Below, in pieces: positions 18,049 to 26,866 of a DNA stretch of 64,000 bases; position 1 is the first letter of the stretch, and the number at the start of each line of letters is the position of its first letter. The stretch spans positions 511,220-575,219 of the forward strand of contig FREY01000003.1 in the NCBI GenBank assembly GCA_900143635.1, in the 5' to 3' direction. This DNA is from Rhodobacteraceae bacterium Alg231-04 (GTDB taxonomy: Bacteria; Pseudomonadota; Alphaproteobacteria; Rhodobacterales; Rhodobacteraceae). Position numbers and translations under genes: made by a program. The notes beneath the pieces were generated by a model that saw only the letters and a program-made list of their open reading frames with translations, did not search any database and was not told the origin of the DNA.

Positions 18049-18072
18049 GACATAAGCTTTCGTTCTCAGTTT

Positions 18073-18118
18073 GGCTGTAACGATAGCCGCTTAATAAACA
18101 ATGCTTATGGTGGATCAA
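18073..18118 (-). promoter_or_regulatory. Putative tup promoter and operator
   Basis: On the minus strand TTGATC (18118-18113) and TATTAA (18096-18091) are spaced by 16 bases as -35 and -10. An imperfect inverted repeat GGCTATCGTTACAGCC (minus strand, 18088-18073) follows around the start site, a repressor-like position. Its ATCGTTA part resembles half of a ModE-type oxyanion-sensor site, but the match is weak. The remaining gap to nadA shows only an A6-TGGG-T6 repeat (18275-18290). Confidence 0.35.
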
Positions 18119-18374
18119 GCGACAAATCCGACTTCTCATGGTCAAAAAGACGCAGCATTGTTGAAAAAGCAAGAACCGCCAAAGCCGGATGCCTGCGCCA
18201 AATCGAGGCACCCGCCCTGCAATTGGCCAAATCTCAGGCCCTTCACGCGGCTAAAATTGATCCCTCCTCCCTTTAAAAAATGGGTTTTTTGGTGCTTTTG
18301 GTTGCGCGTACGACATGAACATGTTTGAACGACGCCTCAAGGTGCCAGCCAAGGCGCATCTTCGAGGACCAGAA

Positions 18375-19427
18375 ATGTTCGACTTGCAAACCATGCGCGA
18401 CCAGCTCGCGGCTCATTACGATCTCGCCCCCAATCCCGAACTCGCCGAAAGCATGTCCGCCGAATACGCCCGGATGAGCCGGGTGGTGACGCCCTTTGAC
18501 TGGGCCCGGCATGCGCCCTATGTCGCCGCGATCCTCAAGCTCAAGAAAGAGCGCAACGCGGTGATCCTTGCCCATAACTACATGACGCCCGAGATTTACC
18601 ACGGCGTATCCGATGTGGTGGGTGACAGCCTGCAGCTGGCGATGGAGGCCACCCGCGTTGAGGCCGATGTAATCGTGCAATGCGGCGTGCATTTCATGGC
18701 CGAAACCTCGAAAATCCTGAGCCCCGGCAAAACCGTTCTGATCCCGGATGTGGAAGCAGGCTGTTCGCTGGCCGAAAGCATCACTGCCGAGGATATCGCC
18801 CAGATGCGCGCCAAATATCCCGGCGCGCCGGTGGTGTCTTATGTGAACACCACTGCCGAGGTGAAAGCCGCCTCGGACATCTGCTGCACCTCTTCCAACG
18901 CGGCGCAGATCGTGGCGGCGCTGAAAGAAGATACCATTATCATGACGCCGGACCAGTATCTGGCGCAGAATATCGCGCGTGACGTGCCGCAAAAGAATAT
19001 CGTCTGGTGGGAGGGCTCCTGCATTGTACACGAGCAATACACCCCGCAGGATCTGCGCGATTTCCGCGAATGGAACCCCGGCACGCGGCTGATTGCCCAC
19101 CCGGAATGCCCGCCCGATGTGGTGGATGAGGCAGATTTTTCCGGATCGACCGCCGGCATCATCAAATATGTGACCGACGAAAAGCCCGAAAAGGCGATGC
19201 TGATCACGGAATGTTCGATGGCGTCGAATATTGCGGATGCACTGCCCGAGGTGGATTTCATCGGCCCCTGCAACATGTGCCCCTATATGAAGAAGATCAC
19301 GCTGGAGAAAATCCTGTGGTCGCTGCACACCATGTCCGAAGAGGTTGTGGTGGATCTGGACGTTGCTGAAAAGGCCCGCGTTGCGGTGCAGCGCATGCTG
19401 GATCTGTCAAAGGAACTGGGCATCTAA
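18375..19427 (+). CDS. nadA: Quinolinate synthase NadA
   Basis: The 350-residue [4Fe-4S] enzyme condenses iminoaspartate with dihydroxyacetone phosphate to quinolinate, the second step of aspartate-based NAD synthesis. Family motifs are all present: AVILAHNYMTPEI, VGDSLQLA, VIVQCGVHFMAETSKIL, PDVEAGCSLAES, CCTSSNAA, a W-EG-C-VH segment and GPCNMCPYM; the cluster cysteines lie in these. The ATG at 18375 has GAGG 7 bases upstream; an in-frame ATG at 18315 would add 20 untypical residues. It is first in nadABC. Confidence 0.95.
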   Translation: MFDLQTMRDQLAAHYDLAPNPELAESMSAEYARMSRVVTPFDWARHAPYVAAILKLKKERNAVILAHNYMTPEIYHGVSDVVGDSLQLAMEATRVEADVIVQCGVHFMAETSKILSPGKTVLIPDVEAGCSLAESITAEDIAQMRAKYPGAPVVSYVNTTAEVKAASDICCTSSNAAQIVAALKEDTIIMTPDQYLAQNIARDVPQKNIVWWEGSCIVHEQYTPQDLRDFREWNPGTRLIAHPECPPDVVDEADFSGSTAGIIKYVTDEKPEKAMLITECSMASNIADALPEVDFIGPCNMCPYMKKITLEKILWSLHTMSEEVVVDLDVAEKARVAVQRMLDLSKELGI

Positions 19428-19430
19428 ACC

Positions 19431-20984
19431 GTGATTGAGACCGGACGGATCGTCATTGTGGGCGCGGGCATGGGGGCGCTTTATGCGGCGCTGGAGCTGG
19501 CGCCGCATCCGGTTGTGATGATCTCTCCTGAGGAACTGGGCCACGGCGCAAGTTCGGCCTGGGCGCAGGGTGGCGTGGCTGCTGCCATGGCCGGGAATGA
19601 CAGCCCCGAAGCCCATGCTGACGACACTGAAAACGCCGGAGCAGGCACCGTAGACGCCGAAGTGGCCGCCATGGTCACCCGTGTTGCTCGCGCGCATATT
19701 GTAGAGCTTACCGACCTTGGCACGCCCTTTGATCGCAGCAAAGACGGTGGATACGTTCTGAGCCGCGAAGCTGCTCATTCCGTGCCGCGTGTGGTGCGGG
19801 TGAAGGGCGACCAGGCAGGCAAGCAGATCATGGAAACCCTGATCGAGGCAGTGCGCGCCACCCCCTCGGTTCAGGTGATCGAAGGCACCCAGGCCGTGCG
19901 GCTTGAGGTCGAAGACGGCACGGTCACCGGGGTATGGATCACCGATGCCAATGCGCCGGCTACGCCGGTTCTGATCCGCTGCCCCGCCGTGCTTCTGGCC
20001 GGCGGTGGTTCGGGCGGGCTATATGCGCAGACAACCAATCCGGCGCGCATCCGCGGCCAAGTTATTGGATTTGCCGCCCGCGCTGGCGCCCAGATCGCAG
20101 ACCCGGAATTTGTTCAGTTTCACCCCACGGCCATTGCCACCGGCGAAGATCCCGCGCCCTTGGCAACCGAGGCGCTGCGCGGTGAAGGCGCGGTGCTGGT
20201 GAATGCCGAGGGCGAGCGCTTCATGCAGGCCCTTCACAAGGACGCCGAACTGGCGCCGCGCGACATTGTCGCCCGCGCAATCTTTGCCGAAACTCAGGCT
20301 GGTCGCGCACCCGCATTGGACACGCGGGATGCCATTGGCGCCGAGCTGCCGGAGCGTTTTCCTGCTGTCACCGAGGCCTGCGCACGCGGCGGCATTGACC
20401 CTCTGCGCCAGGTGATCCCGGTCGCCGCCGCCGCCCACTACCATATGGGCGGCGTTGCAACCGCGCAGAACGGCCGCGCCTCGCTCGACCATCTCTGGGT
20501 CTGCGGCGAAGCCTCGTCGACAGGGCTGCACGGGGCCAACCGGCTGGCCTCTAACGGGTTGCTGGAAGCGCTGGTTTTTGCGCGCAATGCTGCGGCAGAT
20601 ATTTCTGCCGAAACTGAACTGACGGACGCACAACCGCTGCAGCTGTTGCTGGACACCGGCACTCCGTCTGATGCTGATACGGTCCAGGCCCTGCGCGATA
20701 CAATGACCAAACACGTCGGCGTCCGTCGAAACGCCGCAGGTCTGCGCGCCGCCCTGCGCGAGATTGCCCGATTGGAAGCGCTGTCTGCACAGGACGAGAG
20801 CTTTCTCAATATGTGCGCCACGGCCACTTTGATCACCGCCGCCGCGCTTCGGCGCGAGGAAAGCCGCGGTGGCCACTGGCGCGACGATTTCCCCGAAGCG
20901 GATCCGAAACTGGCGGTCCGTACTCAGATCACCCTGCCCGAGGCCCTGACCATCCGCGCCCGAGCCTGCGAGGACCAGACATGA
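19431..20984 (+). CDS. nadB: L-aspartate oxidase NadB
   Basis: The 517-residue FAD enzyme oxidises L-aspartate to iminoaspartate for NadA. It has the FAD-binding GAGMGALYAALEL near the N-terminus, SSAWAQGGVAAA, the substrate-loop motif EFVQFHPTA, and the HMGGVATAQNG...GLHGANRLASN segment typical of the succinate dehydrogenase/aspartate oxidase family. The start is GTG, 3 bases after nadA. The stop overlaps nadC (ATGA). Confidence 0.95.
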   Translation: MIETGRIVIVGAGMGALYAALELAPHPVVMISPEELGHGASSAWAQGGVAAAMAGNDSPEAHADDTENAGAGTVDAEVAAMVTRVARAHIVELTDLGTPFDRSKDGGYVLSREAAHSVPRVVRVKGDQAGKQIMETLIEAVRATPSVQVIEGTQAVRLEVEDGTVTGVWITDANAPATPVLIRCPAVLLAGGGSGGLYAQTTNPARIRGQVIGFAARAGAQIADPEFVQFHPTAIATGEDPAPLATEALRGEGAVLVNAEGERFMQALHKDAELAPRDIVARAIFAETQAGRAPALDTRDAIGAELPERFPAVTEACARGGIDPLRQVIPVAAAAHYHMGGVATAQNGRASLDHLWVCGEASSTGLHGANRLASNGLLEALVFARNAAADISAETELTDAQPLQLLLDTGTPSDADTVQALRDTMTKHVGVRRNAAGLRAALREIARLEALSAQDESFLNMCATATLITAAALRREESRGGHWRDDFPEADPKLAVRTQITLPEALTIRARACEDQT

Positions 20985-21835
20985 GCACTGCCTTCTCCAC
21001 CCTTCCTGACCTGATCCTTGAACCCATGGTGCGTGCCGCACTGATGGAGGATCTTGGCCAGAACGGTGACGTTACCACCCGCGCGGTGATCCCCGCCGAT
21101 ACCGAGTATTGCGCCCGCATCCGCGCCCGCGAGGCCGGGGTCGTGTCCGGCATGCAGATCGCCCGCATCGCATTTCATCTGGTAGATGCAAGCCTGAAGG
21201 TGGAAACCCTGTTGGGCGATGGTGCAGCCTGCCAGCCCGGCGATGTTCTGATGACCATCGAAGGTTCTGCCGCTTCGATCTTATCGGGTGAACGTGTGGC
21301 ACTGAACTATGCCGGCCGCCTGACCGGAATTGCGACTCTGACGGCCGCGTTTGTGGCCGAAACCGCCGGGTCCCAGACCCGCATTACCTGCACCCGCAAG
21401 ACCACACCCGGTATGCGGATTGCCGAAAAGCAGGCTGTTTTGCATGGAGGTGGCTTCAACCACCGCTTTGGTTTGTCGGATGCCATCCTGATCAAGGACA
21501 ACCATATCGCCGCCGCCGGCGGGGTACGCGCTGTTCTGGAGGCCGCAAAGGCAAGTGTCAGCCATATGATGAAGGTGGAAATCGAGGTCGATACGCTGGA
21601 TCAGCTGGCTCAGGTGCTGGATTGCGGCGGCGCAGACGTGGTTCTGCTGGACAATATGGACACCCCGACCCTGATAAAAGCTGTGACCATGGCGCAGGGG
21701 CAGGTCCAGACCGAGGCCTCTGGCAACATGAAGCTGGACCGCATCCGGGAAGTGGCGGCCACCGGTGTCGATTATATCTCCTCCGGGGCGCTGACCCACT
21801 CCGCGCGGACCCTTGACCTGGGTCTCGATTTTTAA
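20981..21835 (+). CDS. nadC: Nicotinate-nucleotide pyrophosphorylase (quinolinate phosphoribosyltransferase) NadC
   Basis: The 284-residue enzyme converts quinolinate and PRPP to nicotinate mononucleotide, completing the three-gene pathway. Motifs include the early EDLGQNGDVTTRAV, CTRKTTPGMR, the HGGGFNHRFGLSDAILIKDNH active-site region and the late SGNMKLDRI. The ATG at 20981 overlaps the nadB stop; the frame is open further upstream, but that part is not NadC-like. Confidence 0.95.
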   Translation: MSTAFSTLPDLILEPMVRAALMEDLGQNGDVTTRAVIPADTEYCARIRAREAGVVSGMQIARIAFHLVDASLKVETLLGDGAACQPGDVLMTIEGSAASILSGERVALNYAGRLTGIATLTAAFVAETAGSQTRITCTRKTTPGMRIAEKQAVLHGGGFNHRFGLSDAILIKDNHIAAAGGVRAVLEAAKASVSHMMKVEIEVDTLDQLAQVLDCGGADVVLLDNMDTPTLIKAVTMAQGQVQTEASGNMKLDRIREVAATGVDYISSGALTHSARTLDLGLDF

Positions 21836-21865
21836 GCCCTGCCAAAGGCGCCTGCTTGGCAGGGC
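21836..21865. terminator. Bidirectional hairpin between nadC and the glycan cassette
   Basis: GCCCTGCCAA (21836-21845) pairs perfectly with TTGGCAGGGC (21856-21865) over 10 bp. It fills the gap between two convergent genes and begins right after the nadC stop. There is no strong U-tract on either side. Confidence 0.6.
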
Positions 21866-21874
21866 CGGACAGGT

Positions 21875-23341
21875 CTAATCGACCAGCTGTTCGAACCCGT
21901 CAACCGGCTTGTCGGACAGCTGCAAAATCGTTGCGCTATCGGCGAAAACCACGTTGAACCTGCCCTGTTGCGGTGCCTCCTGCGACACAGCCTGCAGCTG
22001 TTCACATTCGGCAGGCGTCGCTTCGCAGGAAATCACCGGCCTATCCGTGAGGTAGGACAGGCGCAGGGCTAGGGCGCGCGGATGCTGAATCGTTGCCGCC
22101 CGCGCCGTCATCAGGGAACGATAGCTCCCTATGATGTAAATCGGCTCCGCCCCTTGTGACAATTGCCTCGCCATTTCACGGGTTTGCTGCTGCCAATTGT
22201 ACTGGGCAAAGTGCTGCATCCCGCTCAAAGCGACAAAAAGCATTGCAAAAAACGCCAGAGAGTTTTTGCCCAACCGGTCAAAGACACCGCCCCACCGATA
22301 CAGGATCTGGACCAGCATCCCCATCAAAAGGGCGGCCTGAATGGTCAGAAAGCCGGCAGACCGGGACGGCAGTTCGATACCGCTTTTGAGTGTTTGCAAA
22401 ATGATCAGCCCAAGACCCAGCCCCGCGCCGACCAGTAGATAGGTGACACGCAGGGCATCCTCTTTCCCTGCCATGAACACGGCCAAAACCACAAGAAACA
22501 GCTGCAGAATGCCAACGGCCGGGAGCTGGAAGGCGAAGATGCCAGCCGACCGGGTGACAAACTCCCATACCATCCGTGTGTTTTCGAGCAATGAAGCAAG
22601 ATCGGTTGCGGGATTTGGCTCCCGCCAGGTGGCCATCTTCACGCCGAAATGTCCGTGATAGAGGTAATTCAGGCTGTAGATGACCAACAGGCCAAAGGCG
22701 AAACAGGCAATGAACCACAAGATCAGCGCGGCAAGATCGCGCCAAGACCGTTTGGTTTCGCGGCGCACCAGGCTCAGCATCAACAAGAGAAAGGGGAATG
22801 TCGTGTAACACATTAGCGTCACAGGGACGAACACCGCGAGCAACAAGCGATTTGTCCGCTCACTCAGGCGCATGGTCAACAGGGCGTATGCCGCAACCAC
22901 GGCCATCCCCGGAACCAATGTATTGAACCAGTAGAAGATCAGCAGCCAGGGCGATGAACAGCCGGCGATCAGAGCGACGGCTGCCTTGCGCCACAGCAGC
23001 ATGTCTTCGCCAAAGGCGGTCTGGACAAGACAGCCAAGGTAAATAGCCCAGCAAGTCAGCAAAATCAGATAGTTGCCCCAAGCCACATGGGAAAAATCCC
23101 TTAGATGCCAAAGGTAGCTTAGCCAACGGCCCTCGGTGAGGGTCTTATTGTAGTAATGCTCAGCATTGCCTGTAAGCGCCGGGAAATCGTCATGGCGGAC
23201 AAAAGGATCGGCCAGTTGGATCGCTGAGGCGGCCAGAAGCCCTGCAAGCACAGCGAGGATCACAACAGCAAGAGAGCCCTGCGCCGTGGCGATCGCACCA
23301 GCAGGCCGAAGGGGGGATGCCGAAGAGGTCTGATCAACCAT
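21875..23341 (-). CDS. GtrII-like polytopic membrane glycosyltransferase
   Basis: The 488-residue protein has about ten hydrophobic segments and a DDF near the start of the first periplasmic loop, followed by YY..tl..GRW, the pattern of the GtrII (phage-type O-antigen glucosyltransferase) family. Such enzymes take a polyprenyl-phosphate sugar flipped by GtrA and add it to periplasmic glycan. A soluble C-terminal domain of about 100 residues follows. The ATG at 23341 overlaps the methyltransferase stop by 8 bases. Substrate unknown; assignment to GtrII is from pattern and context. Confidence 0.65.
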   Translation of the reverse strand: MVDQTSSASPLRPAGAIATAQGSLAVVILAVLAGLLAASAIQLADPFVRHDDFPALTGNAEHYYNKTLTEGRWLSYLWHLRDFSHVAWGNYLILLTCWAIYLGCLVQTAFGEDMLLWRKAAVALIAGCSSPWLLIFYWFNTLVPGMAVVAAYALLTMRLSERTNRLLLAVFVPVTLMCYTTFPFLLLMLSLVRRETKRSWRDLAALILWFIACFAFGLLVIYSLNYLYHGHFGVKMATWREPNPATDLASLLENTRMVWEFVTRSAGIFAFQLPAVGILQLFLVVLAVFMAGKEDALRVTYLLVGAGLGLGLIILQTLKSGIELPSRSAGFLTIQAALLMGMLVQILYRWGGVFDRLGKNSLAFFAMLFVALSGMQHFAQYNWQQQTREMARQLSQGAEPIYIIGSYRSLMTARAATIQHPRALALRLSYLTDRPVISCEATPAECEQLQAVSQEAPQQGRFNVVFADSATILQLSDKPVDGFEQLVD

Positions 23342-24092
23342 GTTTTGCAGCCTTTGCTTTTTGCGCGATACGTGCGGCACGCATTTTCGCAATCCAGGTC
23401 ACCATCGCGCGCGGCATAAGGGACACAACAGCCAGACGCAGGCGCCAGGCCGCACTGCCTGCCAGCGCCAGCTTCTGTTCAGCGGGCACCTCGGTCGCCA
23501 GAACCTCGGGTGGCAGTTTCTTGCGGCCCTCATCATTGGCGTAAACCACTGAATTGTAACGATACCAAGGCTCAACCCCGGCCGCGTCCTTTAGCACCGG
23601 ACGCAGGCAGTCAAACGCCCGGTAGCCATGTTCGGCGAACAGCCCCTGCCAAAAGGAGAGTGGTCTTTCATTGATATGAAATTCGCCACCCTGGCCGGGA
23701 ACTGCTGCGGAAAACACCACGATGTCGGCGTGTTTCGTCAGGCTGGCGACCAGCCCTTGGGAGGCGGCCTGCGGCAGGTGTTCCCCGACTTCAAGGCTCT
23801 GGGCCACATCAAAACGCCGCCCCAGATCAACCGGAGCCGTCAGATCTGCCGCGCGGAAACAGTCCTTCGGGACGGCCAGATGATCCCGGTCGACATAGTC
23901 GCCATCCACAGCCAGCCCATCCGTCACCCCGGCCTTCATCCACTCGGCAACCCAAACACCCCGCCCGCTGCCAAGATCCAGAACGCTTTTGGCCTGCAGC
24001 CAGGGTTGCAAAGCGCTGATCAGGGCCTGCGCCGAACTGCGCGCGCCTTTTTCGATATAGTCATAAAAATCGTTATTATAGAGATGCGACAT
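23334..24092 (-). CDS. Class I SAM-dependent methyltransferase
   Basis: The 252-residue protein has SAM-binding motif I VLDLGSGRGVW (about residues 37-47), an acidic end of strand 2 (VDGDYV) and a DVAQSLEVGEHL motif typical of small-molecule or glycan methyltransferases. The start MSHLYNNDFYDYIE at 24092 is preferred; an upstream start would add 44 unrelated residues. Embedded between gtrA and the GtrII-like gene, it probably methylates a sugar or lipid-linked sugar of the same pathway (inference). Confidence 0.75.
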   Translation of the reverse strand: MSHLYNNDFYDYIEKGARSSAQALISALQPWLQAKSVLDLGSGRGVWVAEWMKAGVTDGLAVDGDYVDRDHLAVPKDCFRAADLTAPVDLGRRFDVAQSLEVGEHLPQAASQGLVASLTKHADIVVFSAAVPGQGGEFHINERPLSFWQGLFAEHGYRAFDCLRPVLKDAAGVEPWYRYNSVVYANDEGRKKLPPEVLATEVPAEQKLALAGSAAWRLRLAVVSLMPRAMVTWIAKMRAARIAQKAKAAKHG

Positions 24093-24105
24093 CGGAGCTC
24101 CGTTT

Positions 24106-24495
24106 CTACCGGCTGGGGCCGGTATAGACCCACAGGCTGAAAATGATGAAATTTTGCACAGGCAAGACAACGGCAACAACGGCGGCGCACAGCCAGTCAG
24201 GCCATCCTGCAAGCGGACCGGCAAAACCGGTGATCACAGCTGACACCAAATATCCCAACGCGATTGTGCAAATAAACCGAAAAGCCTGATCCGGCAGCGC
24301 CAGCGGCTTTCGAAACGTCCATGCGGTTTGCATGATGTATTGCACGGTCACAGCCGTTCCAAAGGCCGCAGCATTTGCCCAGACCTGCGCCAGACCTGCC
24401 GCCAGAAAGACCACATAGGATCCGACATACAGGCCCGCGACCAAGACCCCGGTTATGGAAAACCGGAGCAACTGGCCGAACCGCTCCCTTGTCAC
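24106..24495 (-). CDS. GtrA family membrane protein
   Basis: The 129-residue protein has four transmembrane segments and starts FGQLLRFSITGVLVAGLYV, as in GtrA. GtrA-like proteins are proposed flippases for undecaprenyl-phosphate-linked sugars. It overlaps the GT2 gene by ATGA, the usual gtrA/gtrB pairing in reversed order. Confidence 0.85.
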   Translation of the reverse strand: MTRERFGQLLRFSITGVLVAGLYVGSYVVFLAAGLAQVWANAAAFGTAVTVQYIMQTAWTFRKPLALPDQAFRFICTIALGYLVSAVITGFAGPLAGWPDWLCAAVVAVVLPVQNFIIFSLWVYTGPSR

Positions 24496-25466
24496 GACAC
24501 GTCCTTTTCGCCCAACTCGGGCAGCGGCATGTCCAGCCTCTGTGGCAAGTCACCGGTTTCCTGTTCCAGAAAATATAGCGGTCGCCGTTTGGTTTCCATG
24601 TAAAGGCGCCCGACGTATTCCCCCAGAATTCCCAGCGTTAACAACTGAATGCCCGAAAAGAAGGAAATCGCCAGCAGCATCGAAGCCCAACCCGGCGCGG
24701 TGTTGAACAAAATGAGAGAGCCAAACACATAGCCCCCCATCAACAAAGTCACAAAGAGGCTGAGAAACGACAGGCGGGTGGCAAACCGCAAGGGGCGGAT
24801 TGAAAACCCGGTCAACGCATCCGTCGCAAAGCGCAGCATTGCTTTCAGTGGATATTTTGTCTCGCCTGCCACACGGGCATCGCGCACATATTCCAGGCCG
24901 ATCTGGCGATAACCTGCCCAGGCAAACATGCCACGTACAAATCGGGTCCGTTCCGGCATGTCCAGCACCGCATTTAGCGCACGACGGCTCACCAGACGGA
25001 AATCACCCGTGTCTTTCGGGATATCCACATCCGAGAGCGCGTTCAGGAAGCGATAGAAGAAAAAGGCCGTGACTTTTTTAAACACGGTCTCACCATGACG
25101 TTTGGCCCGCCGCCCATAGACGACATCATAGCCCCGATCCATCATCGACATCATGTCGGGCAGAATTTCAGGCGGGTCCTGAAGGTCGGCGTCCAGCATG
25201 AAAATCCGCTCTCCGCGGGCAGCTTCCAGGCCTGCGGTCAGGGCCACCTGATGGCCCCGGTTTGCCGACAGCCGAATACCGCGCACCTGCGGTGCGTTCG
25301 CATGGGCGGCTTCCATCGCCTCCCACGTGCCATCGCTGGAGCCATCATCCACGAGAATGACCTCAGCCTGATCTGCCCAAGGGGCAATTGCCTGCGTAAG
25401 TCGCTCAACCAGAAGCGGCAGCGACTCTTCTTCATTGAAGCAGGGTACGACAACGGAAAGTTTCAC
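24492..25466 (-). CDS. GT2 family glycosyltransferase (GtrB/DPM1-like)
   Basis: The 324-residue enzyme starts with the GT-A fold (VVPCFNEEESLPLLVERL), has EVILVDDGSSDGTWE and the DxD motif in MLDADLQDPPE, and ends with two transmembrane segments (about 230-290). This is the polyprenyl-phosphate hexose synthase type (GtrB, ArnC, DPM1 relatives), which loads a sugar onto undecaprenyl phosphate on the cytoplasmic face. It is first in the minus-strand cassette. Confidence 0.88.
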   Translation of the reverse strand: MKLSVVVPCFNEEESLPLLVERLTQAIAPWADQAEVILVDDGSSDGTWEAMEAAHANAPQVRGIRLSANRGHQVALTAGLEAARGERIFMLDADLQDPPEILPDMMSMMDRGYDVVYGRRAKRHGETVFKKVTAFFFYRFLNALSDVDIPKDTGDFRLVSRRALNAVLDMPERTRFVRGMFAWAGYRQIGLEYVRDARVAGETKYPLKAMLRFATDALTGFSIRPLRFATRLSFLSLFVTLLMGGYVFGSLILFNTAPGWASMLLAISFFSGIQLLTLGILGEYVGRLYMETKRRPLYFLEQETGDLPQRLDMPLPELGEKDVS

Positions 25467-25644
25467 CTTTACGTCCCCACGATTGTTATTGTTCTACTCG
25501 ATGGGCCGGATAGTGGACGATCTGACCCTGCCAAGGCAATGCACCGCCGAAGGAAGCCCGCTTTGCAGAGGTAAAAGGTTAACAAAACGTGGATTCTACG
25601 CCACAAATTGGCGTCATCGCTGCCTGCCCGGCCCTTGCATCCGC

Positions 25645-26769
25645 TTAGTCGTCGTCGGTTTGGCGCAGTTTGGCCAGCACCGGCGCCGATTTATCAAGCG
25701 ACAGCTCTGCATCAGAAAAGACCCACGGGCCGCGCACGCCGGGCACGCCCTCGGGCGCGATTTGCATGCCCCGGAACTGCACCTGCGGATCCTCAAACGC
25801 CTGTCCGATAGAGTTGATCGGCCCGGCAGGCACGGTCGCCTCTTCCAGCGCGGCCAACAGGCCGGCCTGTGTCCAGCCAGTCAGGCGCGCCTTCAAAACC
25901 TCGGTCAGCGCGTCGCGGTTCGCCACCCGCTGTGCATTGCTGACAAAGCGGCTGTCGCCCGCGAGAGACGCACAGTCCAGGACGCCGCACAGGCGCTGAA
26001 ACTGGCCATCGTTGCCAACTGCCAGGATGACATGGCCATCGCTGACCGCCATCACCTGATAGGGGGCAATATTGGGATGATCATTGCCCATCCGGCTGGG
26101 GCTGTTGCCGGTGGCCAGATAGTTCATCGCCTGATTTGCCAACAGCGCCGTGGCACAGTCCAGCAGTGACATATCCAGATGCTGACCCCGCCTCGTTGTA
26201 TGGCGTTGCTGCACCGCTGCCAAAATGCCGATGGTGCCATAGAGCCCGGTAACGATGTCGGTGACAGCCACGCCCACTTTCTGTGGCTGCCCCTCCGGAT
26301 CACCGGTGATCGACATCAATCCAGACATGCCCTGCAACAGGAAGTCGTATCCCGCACGCTCCGCATAAGGGCCGTCCTGGCCAAAACCAGTGACCGAACA
26401 GTAGATCAGTCGCGGGTTGACTGCGCTCAGCGTTTGATAGTCCAGCCCGTATTTTGCCAGGCCGCCAACCTTGAAATTCTCGATCAGGATATCGGCATCG
26501 CGGATCAGCTCGACAACAGCCGCGCGGCCCTCTTCGGTGCGAAAATCAGCTGTCACGCAGTCTTTGCCCCGGTTGGCCGCATAAAAATAGGCGGCCGTCT
26601 TGTCCCCGTCGCGTTCGATAAAGGGCGGGCCCCAGCGGCGGGTATCGTCGCCCTCCAGACTCTCGACTTTGACAACCTCAGCGCCAAGATCTGCCAGTGA
26701 CTGACCAATCCACGGTCCCGCAAGAATACGGGCAAGTTCAACGACTTTCAGGCCTTTGAGAGGGGTCAT
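25645..26769 (-). CDS. CaiB/BaiF family CoA-transferase
   Basis: The 374-residue class III CoA-transferase starts MTPLKGLKVVELARILAGPW with the next motif LADLGAEVVKVE. AANRGKDCVT lies in the family's NRNKrsv position, followed by LIENFKVGGL.KYGLDY and FGQDGPYA. Such enzymes move CoA between carboxylic acids through an aspartyl-CoA intermediate. The ATG at 26769 has CGGAGA upstream. It may be co-transcribed with the amidohydrolase and amidase. Acyl substrates unknown. Confidence 0.85.
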   Translation of the reverse strand: MTPLKGLKVVELARILAGPWIGQSLADLGAEVVKVESLEGDDTRRWGPPFIERDGDKTAAYFYAANRGKDCVTADFRTEEGRAAVVELIRDADILIENFKVGGLAKYGLDYQTLSAVNPRLIYCSVTGFGQDGPYAERAGYDFLLQGMSGLMSITGDPEGQPQKVGVAVTDIVTGLYGTIGILAAVQQRHTTRRGQHLDMSLLDCATALLANQAMNYLATGNSPSRMGNDHPNIAPYQVMAVSDGHVILAVGNDGQFQRLCGVLDCASLAGDSRFVSNAQRVANRDALTEVLKARLTGWTQAGLLAALEEATVPAGPINSIGQAFEDPQVQFRGMQIAPEGVPGVRGPWVFSDAELSLDKSAPVLAKLRQTDDD

Positions 26770-26866
26770 GGCAGCGGATCTCCGGGTTAGGTCCCTTTCA
26801 GTCATAGACCCTGACAGGGGCCATCCCAAGGGCAACCAGCACCGTCATATTTGACTTTTGCGCAAC

